Source of the DNA: DAOUMU01 sp034409055
GTDB lineage: Bacteria; Chloroflexota; Anaerolineae; 4572-78; J111
DNA length: 10,045 bases
Assembly (NCBI GenBank): GCA_034409055.1
Contig: DAOUMU010000178.1
Coordinates: 1 to 10,045, forward strand
Reading direction: 5' to 3'
Shown: one piece after another, positions 6,256 to 10,045 of the stretch
Numbering within the stretch: position 1 is the first letter of the stretch
How the letters are laid out: every line of letters begins with the position of its first letter
Program-made: the position numbers and the translations under genes
Notes under the pieces: model-generated
Told to the model about the DNA's origin: nothing
Seen by the model: the letters and a program-made list of their open reading frames with translations, nothing else
Database searches by the model: none

Positions 6256-7938
6256 TTATGCTTGTTCCTGAACTTTCAAAATCAGGAAGGTCATATCGTC
6301 CTGCTGGATTGTATCTTGAATGTGTCGGCGTATTGCTTTGTAGAGCCGCTTTGCCAATACATCCGAGGATAGCGAACCGTATTCTGTGAGCAGTTCCTGC
6401 ACCCTATCCTGACCAAATTGCTCTCCATCCGGGTTACGGGCCTCAATGACCCCATCGGTGTAAAGAATCAAAGCATCCCCTGGATGCAGGGTTATGGCTC
6501 GCTCTTCATAGACTACATTCTCCAGAACACCGACGATGAGACCATCACTGTTGAGAGGAATGATTTGTCCAGTTTTCTTGCGCCAGAGGAGCGGTGGGTT
6601 GTGACCGCCATTGGCGAAGGTCAACTGGTGGGTAGCAGGATCGTAGCGGGCACAGAACACGCTAATAAACATCTCCGCCTGGATCAGGTCATTCAGCATG
6701 GCCGTGTTGGTATCGGCCAGCACTGTGGCTATGGGCTTGCCCAGGGCAATTTCATGTCGCAGGATACTGCGGGCCATGACCATCATCAAGGCCGAACCAA
6801 CACTATGGCCAGAGACATCGGCGATGAGCAGGGTCAAACGACCAGCTTCGTCAGTGACGAAGTCGTAGTAATCACCCCCAACGTTGGCTGCCGAGATGCA
6901 CTCTCCGGCCAACTCTACCGCTGGCAATTGGGGGGGATGTTTCGGCAGCAGGCTCTGCTGGATGCGGGCTGCGATTTCGATCTGTTGCTGCACCCTTTCC
7001 GCTTCTCGCAGGGCCTGAATCAACCGGCTGTTGTGGATAGCCACGGTGACCTGGATCATGATGGTAGTCAATAGTTTGGCTTCACCGGCCGAAAAATCTT
7101 CTCCAGGGGGCTTGCCGGCCAGGGTGATCACCCCCAAAACTTCGTGCTGGCCTTTAGACTGGTCAGTGGGCAGTATCAGGGGTATAGATAACACGGCCTC
7201 GAGGGTATCCTTTTTTCGCTTCGGATCAGGCGATGATGGTTCTCGGGCATGCAGTAAGACTTGCTTGCCCAGGGCAGCCACCCGGCCACTAATGCCATGA
7301 TCAACCGGGACCTTCCAGCCGACAAATCCCTGGATGCCTCGAGTGGCCATAACGGTCAGGTGTTTTGAGTCCTCATCCATCAGGGCGATAAACGCTTTTT
7401 CGACCGAGACAATTTGCATGGCCCTGTCCAGAGCAATGTCACAGATGGTCGGAATATCGAAAACAGCCCCCAGGTCCTGGCTCAGTTCATACAGAAGGGT
7501 CAGTTCCTCATATCTGCCAACTAATTCCGTAGACAGACTATTTAGTTCATACTCTTTGTAAGTTTGATCGGCCAGAATCTGGCTGACCATTTGGACCGTA
7601 GCCGTTACCCGCTCAGCGACCTGATGATCTGAATCAGCAGATACACCGATCACGTAGCCAAGCTGCTGACCATGTATATCGATCGGTACTCGAACGGCGG
7701 TGTACGGTTTATCCACTATCTCAATGGCCGCCGCATCCGCCTGAACTGTGTGGTAAAGATCGTTGATATCAGCAGGAATATCGGCTGGTCCAGCCTTAGC
7801 CAAAACGTTGTCCTCCAGATCCACCACCCAGAGGGCCTGGGGCGTAAATTTAATGACGGCCTTCAGAAGCTGTTCTACCTGCTGAATATCTAACAACTGA
7901 TTGAGCTTCATCAAGACAATACTCATAGGCTGGCTCAC
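6256..7938 (-). CDS. GAF-domain SpoIIE/RsbU-type PP2C serine phosphatase
   Basis: A 560-residue soluble signalling phosphatase expected to dephosphorylate the STAS protein encoded two genes downstream. An N-terminal sensor-like region (about 20-125; PocR/GAF-like, family uncertain) leads into a helical linker (126-150), a GAF domain (about 150-308), a second coiled-coil linker (REAERVQQQIEIAARIQQSL, 311-330), and a SpoIIE-type PP2C domain (about 335-556). Metal-binding acids are Asp356 in GGDYYD, Asp374 in IADVSGHS, Asp495 in YTDG and Asp547/Asp548 in QQDDMT. The usual DVSGHG reads DVSGHS here. No membrane segment is seen. The listed start is GTG at 7936-7938, without a clear ribosome site; ATG codons 4 and 9 positions further in are possible alternatives. 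It is the first gene of the minus-strand operon, behind an extended -10-like sequence. Confidence 0.93.
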   Translation of the reverse strand: MSQPMSIVLMKLNQLLDIQQVEQLLKAVIKFTPQALWVVDLEDNVLAKAGPADIPADINDLYHTVQADAAAIEIVDKPYTAVRVPIDIHGQQLGYVIGVSADSDHQVAERVTATVQMVSQILADQTYKEYELNSLSTELVGRYEELTLLYELSQDLGAVFDIPTICDIALDRAMQIVSVEKAFIALMDEDSKHLTVMATRGIQGFVGWKVPVDHGISGRVAALGKQVLLHAREPSSPDPKRKKDTLEAVLSIPLILPTDQSKGQHEVLGVITLAGKPPGEDFSAGEAKLLTTIMIQVTVAIHNSRLIQALREAERVQQQIEIAARIQQSLLPKHPPQLPAVELAGECISAANVGGDYYDFVTDEAGRLTLLIADVSGHSVGSALMMVMARSILRHEIALGKPIATVLADTNTAMLNDLIQAEMFISVFCARYDPATHQLTFANGGHNPPLLWRKKTGQIIPLNSDGLIVGVLENVVYEERAITLHPGDALILYTDGVIEARNPDGEQFGQDRVQELLTEYGSLSSDVLAKRLYKAIRRHIQDTIQQDDMTFLILKVQEQA

Positions 7939-7982
7939 TTGAGTTTCATCAGAGTCTAATAACTCAAAATGTAACTACTTGA

Positions 7983-7991
7983 AGTGTACCA
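7983..7991 (-). promoter_or_regulatory. Possible extended -10 promoter for the partner-switching operon
   Basis: On the minus strand TGGTACACT reads as TGn followed by a TATAAT-like hexamer, about 45 bases before the GTG start of the phosphatase gene. No convincing -35 box lies 16-18 bases upstream, which is compatible with an extended -10 promoter but weak. Just upstream, TTAGGC (7996-8001) and GCCTAA (8028-8033) form a loose inverted repeat that could be an operator. Confidence 0.3.
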
Positions 7992-8096
7992 CATCTTAGG
8001 CTTGGAGAATAATTTCATTTTGATTTTGCCTAAATTCGTTTTTTAGAGTTGTCGCGCTCAACAATCTGGCGGAGGTAATGTGGGAAAAACGGAAAC

Positions 8097-8132
8097 AAAA
8101 AAGGCGCTTATCAACAGCGTGATCCTGCGCCT
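8097..8132 (-). terminator. Intrinsic terminator after tRNA-Leu
   Basis: Read on the minus strand, AGGCGC (8132-8127) and GCGCCT (8107-8102) are complementary arms around a 19-base loop, followed at once by a run of six T (8102-8097). A shorter alternative stem CGCT/AGCG lies inside. It lies 84 bases past the tRNA 3' end and separates that transcript from the downstream phosphatase operon. Confidence 0.7.
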
Positions 8133-8215
8133 GGAAATTAAAGGGGGGCAAATCAATGATTTTACTCCCCAGCCCTGGGCCGTTCCTTTTTTCTGACCCT
8201 GGGGCGTGTAGGATA

Positions 8216-8298
8216 TGCCTCGGGAGAGACTCGAACTCTCACGCCCTTGCGGGCACAGGCCCTCAACCTGCTGCGTATGCCAATTCCGCCACCGAGGC
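8216..8298 (-). tRNA. tRNA-Leu (anticodon GAG)
   Basis: On the minus strand the 83 bases fold as a class II tRNA. The acceptor stem GCCTCGG/CCGAGGC has discriminator A at 8216. The D-arm is GCG/CGC and the anticodon stem GCAGG/CCTGT surrounds the loop TTGAGGG, with anticodon GAG at 8262-8264. A long variable arm (GCCC-GCAA-GGGC), as expected for leucine, precedes the T-arm GAGAG-TTCGAGT-CTCTC. CCA is not encoded (TA follows), so it must be added enzymatically. It decodes CUC and CUU. It has its own consensus promoter upstream and a terminator downstream, so it is a single-gene transcription unit. Confidence 0.97.
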
Positions 8299-8322
8299 TC
8301 ATTGTTTATTTATACAGCCTAA

Positions 8323-8352
8323 ATTATATACTTTTTGGGTTGTTTTTGTCAA
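8323..8352 (-). promoter_or_regulatory. Consensus sigma-70 promoter for tRNA-Leu
   Basis: On the minus strand TTGACA (8352-8347) is followed by an 18-base AT-rich spacer and TATAAT (8328-8323). Both hexamers match consensus perfectly. Transcription would start near 8316, giving a leader of about 18 bases before the tRNA 5' end at 8298. Confidence 0.85.
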
Positions 8353-8365
8353 AAGATGGAGGCCG

Positions 8366-8387
8366 TGGTCAGTGGTCAGTGATCAGT
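8366..8387. repeat. Three tandem heptamers (TGGTCAG type)
   Basis: TGGTCAG, TGGTCAG and TGATCAG stand head to tail at 8366-8386, followed by T. This resembles the short heptamer repeats (GGTCAGT) found between genes in cyanobacterial and chloroflexotal genomes; that resemblance is from memory. The array overlaps the 3' end of the methyltransferase gene, supplying its last codons (about LITDH) and its TGA stop. Confidence 0.6.
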
Positions 8388-9133
8388 CCTGGCTTCTGCC
8401 CTACCGCAATCAGCGAGATGCCGATTGGCAAATTTACGTAACGAATCAGAGCGGCCTCGATCTGGCCCACCAGGGTCAAGATCGCATTGACCGGGGGAGA
8501 GGTTGGCTCCATTTCAACCTGGTACTCCTCGTCAGCCAGGTGGTGGGAGGCCAGTGCCGGCTCGGCTTTAGCCAAGCGGCGGAGGAGAATCAGCGTCGCA
8601 GCCATCGGAAAGATAAAGAAATTATTGTAAGTCACTCGCCTGACCTTAAAACCGGTTTGGCTCAATTTTTGTTTTATCTCGGCCGCCGTGTAGCGGCGCA
8701 CGTGGGCGTTGATCTCGTCATTATGGCTCCAGAGCCACATGAGGGCCGGAACGGTGATAATGATCTGTCCGCCCGGTTTAAGCACCCGGTAGCTATCGGT
8801 GAGAATAGCCATATCATCCTCGTTGTGCTCGATCACGTCCAGAGCGGTAATGGCATCAAAGCTGTTTTCGTCAAAGGGCATGGCCTGGGTAACGTCAAAC
8901 TGGTCGACGTCATACCCCCGTTGGCGAGCTATGTTGACCGGACGTTCGTCAATTTCCAGGCCTTTGACCTGACCGTAGCGACTGAGATGGTGAATCATAT
9001 TCCCCGCCCCACAGCCGATATCCAGCAGGCGAAAATCGGGCCTTTTAGACAAAAGAGGCCCCATAACGACATTCAGAGCCCGGGTACGACTGGCAAACCA
9101 CCAGTGAGAGTCTTCTTCGATTAACGTTTCCAT
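8369..9133 (-). CDS. Class I SAM-dependent methyltransferase
   Basis: A 254-residue methyltransferase with the Rossmann fold typical of the Methyltransf_11/23 group. LLDIGCGAGN (36-45) binds SAM, GLEID (58-62) ends strand 2, FDAITALDVIEHNED (92-106) is motif II and VLKPGGQIIITVPA (117-130) is the post-motif. EDSHWWFASR near the N-terminus and HVRRYT (144-149) are seen in methyltransferases encoded near glycan and lipid pathway genes, but the substrate is unknown. A hydrophobic stretch (172-186) could favour membrane association. The ATG at 9131-9133 is preferred over the adjacent upstream TTG because AGAGAGGA (9140-9147) is six bases away. The gene ends inside a heptamer repeat, 17 bases before the -35 box of the tRNA-Leu promoter. 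Confidence 0.92.
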   Translation of the reverse strand: METLIEEDSHWWFASRTRALNVVMGPLLSKRPDFRLLDIGCGAGNMIHHLSRYGQVKGLEIDERPVNIARQRGYDVDQFDVTQAMPFDENSFDAITALDVIEHNEDDMAILTDSYRVLKPGGQIIITVPALMWLWSHNDEINAHVRRYTAAEIKQKLSQTGFKVRRVTYNNFFIFPMAATLILLRRLAKAEPALASHHLADEEYQVEMEPTSPPVNAILTLVGQIEAALIRYVNLPIGISLIAVGQKPGLITDH

Positions 9134-9304
9134 CAATTATCCTCTCTACACATCTTATGATGCCGGATTTTACCCCGCGTTGGTGGAAGTGGCAAGAAAA
9201 CTATAAAGGGGTCGTTCTTCGCTGAGTAGCTCGGTAATCATTTTCCAACATAGTGCAACTTGCCAGGTACGGTTTAGACAATGAGTACACTCTTCTCAAC
9301 AACG

Positions 9305-9871
9305 CTATATCGTCTGCCCCTTGAACTGGCTCATATACAAATGATGATAAAAACCGCGCCGGTCTAATAGCTCCTGGTGCGTCCCTTTTTCAACAATTTC
9401 CCCATTGTTGATGACCAACACCTGGTTGGCGTTGCGGATGGTGCTCAAGCGGTGGGCGATGACAAAGCTGGTGCGCCCCTCCATCAGGCGCAGCAAGGAC
9501 TCCTGGATGCGGATTTCGGTGCGGGTGTCAACACTGCTGGTCGCTTCGTCTAAAATCAGGATGCCTGGATTGGCCAGAATGGCCCGGGCAATGGCTAAAA
9601 GCTGCCGCTGGCCCTGGCTAAGATTGCTGGCCCGCTCCGAGAGATGGGTTTGGTAGCCCTGCGGCAGTTGGCGGATAAAATGGTCGGCGTCGGCCATTTG
9701 GGCCGCCCGGATACACTCTTCGTCGGTGGCCTCCAGCCGGCCAAAACGGATATTTTCCAGCACAGTGTCGGAAAATAGAAAGGTATCTTGCAGCACCAGG
9801 CCCAGTTGACGGCGCAGATCGGCTTTTTTGAGGTCACGAATGTCCGTACCGTCAATACTAATCTTACCCCA
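9305..9871 (-). pseudogene. 3' fragment of an ABC exporter gene (ATPase domain), 5' part displaced
   Basis: The C-terminal half of a fused ABC-exporter (MsbA/LmrA-like) nucleotide-binding domain. Homology starts at GKISIDG (about 9866), continues through DLRRQLGLVLQDTFLFSD (Q-loop), the signature LSQGQRQ, Walker B ILILDEATSSVD with its catalytic glutamate, and the H-loop IAHRLSTI, and ends normally with a TAG stop at 9305. Upstream of GKISIDG the frame loses all family similarity. Walker A and the membrane domain, which should precede it, are missing here. The break abuts what looks like an insertion-sequence end at 9871-9883, so the gene was probably split; the rest may lie past the element. 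An internal GTG at 9796 could start a 163-residue product, but without Walker A it would not hydrolyse ATP. Confidence 0.82.
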
Positions 9872-10045
9872 TTTGTTACAAGTTAAGCAGGGACAGGATT
9901 TGTCAAGTTCTTTACCAACTCAAAAGAAAGTTGTTTACGCTTGCGTTTGGGTTTAAGGATGCCAAGCCATTGAGCGTTGGCGGCCAAGTAAGCCACCAAA
10001 TCAGAGGCTTCACCCCGTTGAAAAGCTTGACCGAAAAAATAGAGA
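9872..10045 (-). mobile_element. End of an insertion sequence (partial, runs off the window)
   Basis: From about 9872 the ABC homology gives way to AT-richer sequence encoding a lysine/arginine-rich C-terminus on the minus strand, which stops only nine bases before the proposed element edge, a typical insertion-sequence layout. The candidate terminal sequence reads TGTTACAAGTTAAGC (9874-9888) on the plus strand. The other end, terminal inverted repeat and target duplication lie outside the window, so the boundary is approximate and the family is unassigned. Confidence 0.6.
9883..10045 (-). CDS. Probable transposase, C-terminal fragment
   Basis: An open frame entering from the right window edge and ending in TAA at 9883-9885; 54 codons are visible. 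It contains AFQRGEASDLVAYLAANAQW, then GILKPKRKRKQLSFELV, and ends near TNPVPA. The basic, helix-rich C-terminus, its lower GC than the neighbouring ABC gene, and its stop lying right at the edge of sequence interrupting another gene support a transposase. No DDE catalytic residue can be identified in this short piece, and the family cannot be named. An unrelated small gene is a less likely alternative. Confidence 0.5.
   Translation of the reverse strand, partial: LYFFGQAFQRGEASDLVAYLAANAQWLGILKPKRKRKQLSFELVKNLTNPVPA

Noticed and set aside
6418..7074. Plus-strand open frame of 218 codons
   Set aside because: It is antisense to the PP2C and GAF domains, with no ribosome site or recognisable protein features.
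8167..8204. CCCCAG/CTGGGG arms between the tRNA and its terminator
   Set aside because: The stem is short with a long internal loop and no adjacent T-tract in the right position; the terminator at 8097-8132 is clearly better.
8216..8298. tRNA-Leu as an integration site for a mobile island
   Set aside because: No integrase gene and no duplicated tRNA 3' end are visible; the insertion sequence at the right edge is over 1.5 kb away and disrupts a different gene.
8156..9124. Long plus-strand open frame (322 codons)
   Set aside because: It runs through the tRNA-Leu gene and antisense to the methyltransferase, whose motifs and ribosome site are clear. Its translation shows no recognisable domain.
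9134..9136. TTG as the methyltransferase start
   Set aside because: The adjacent ATG has the better spacing from AGAGAGGA and is the commoner codon; the difference is one residue.
9134..9304. Possible gene or strong promoter between the methyltransferase and the ABC fragment
   Set aside because: No coding frame with a ribosome site was found. A TATAGT on the minus strand (9200-9205) lacks a recognisable -35 box, so only the methyltransferase ribosome site at 9140-9147 is supported.

Overview
The window looks like a chromosomal segment of a moderately GC-rich bacterium, most likely a member of the Chloroflexota (Anaerolineae/Caldilineae-like). This is an inference from the gene set (Tex, a free-standing GAF-PP2C/receiver/STAS/anti-sigma-kinase module, an AroE variant), from a tRNA without an encoded CCA end, and from intergenic repeats resembling the GTCATTC...GAATCTC and GGTCAGT types I associate with such genomes. 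No 16S or marker search could be run.

Left part (1-4026, plus strand): a non-coding stretch with two facing repeat fragments and a hairpin leads into a tight three-gene cluster: an AroE-family shikimate dehydrogenase, the RNA-binding protein Tex, and a histidine-phosphatase-superfamily protein. Gaps are 18 and 22 bases, and Tex and the phosphatase have clear Shine-Dalgarno sites.

Middle part (3993-7938, minus strand): a five-gene run, in transcription order a GAF/SpoIIE-type PP2C phosphatase, a stand-alone response-regulator receiver, a STAS anti-anti-sigma protein, an RsbW-like kinase and a nucleotide-sugar epimerase/dehydratase. The first four form a complete partner-switching circuit. The phosphatase would dephosphorylate the STAS serine, the kinase would rephosphorylate it and hold an unseen target, and the receiver is a possible input. 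No sigma factor is present, so the output is unknown. The epimerase at the end overlaps the convergent phosphatase gene by 34 bases.

Right part (8097-10045, minus strand): a self-contained tRNA-Leu(GAG) unit with a perfect-consensus TTGACA-N18-TATAAT promoter and an intrinsic terminator; a SAM-dependent methyltransferase whose last codons and stop lie in a heptamer repeat; and the 3' half of an ABC-exporter ATPase domain. The ATPase reading frame loses family resemblance at about 9866-9871, next to the end of what looks like an insertion sequence running off the window. The exporter therefore appears to have been disrupted between Walker A and the Q-loop.

No CRISPR array, rRNA, phage gene or plasmid function was seen. 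The most noteworthy items are the orphan partner-switch operon with its epimerase, the AroE with a replaced shikimate-binding motif, and the transposon-truncated ABC gene.
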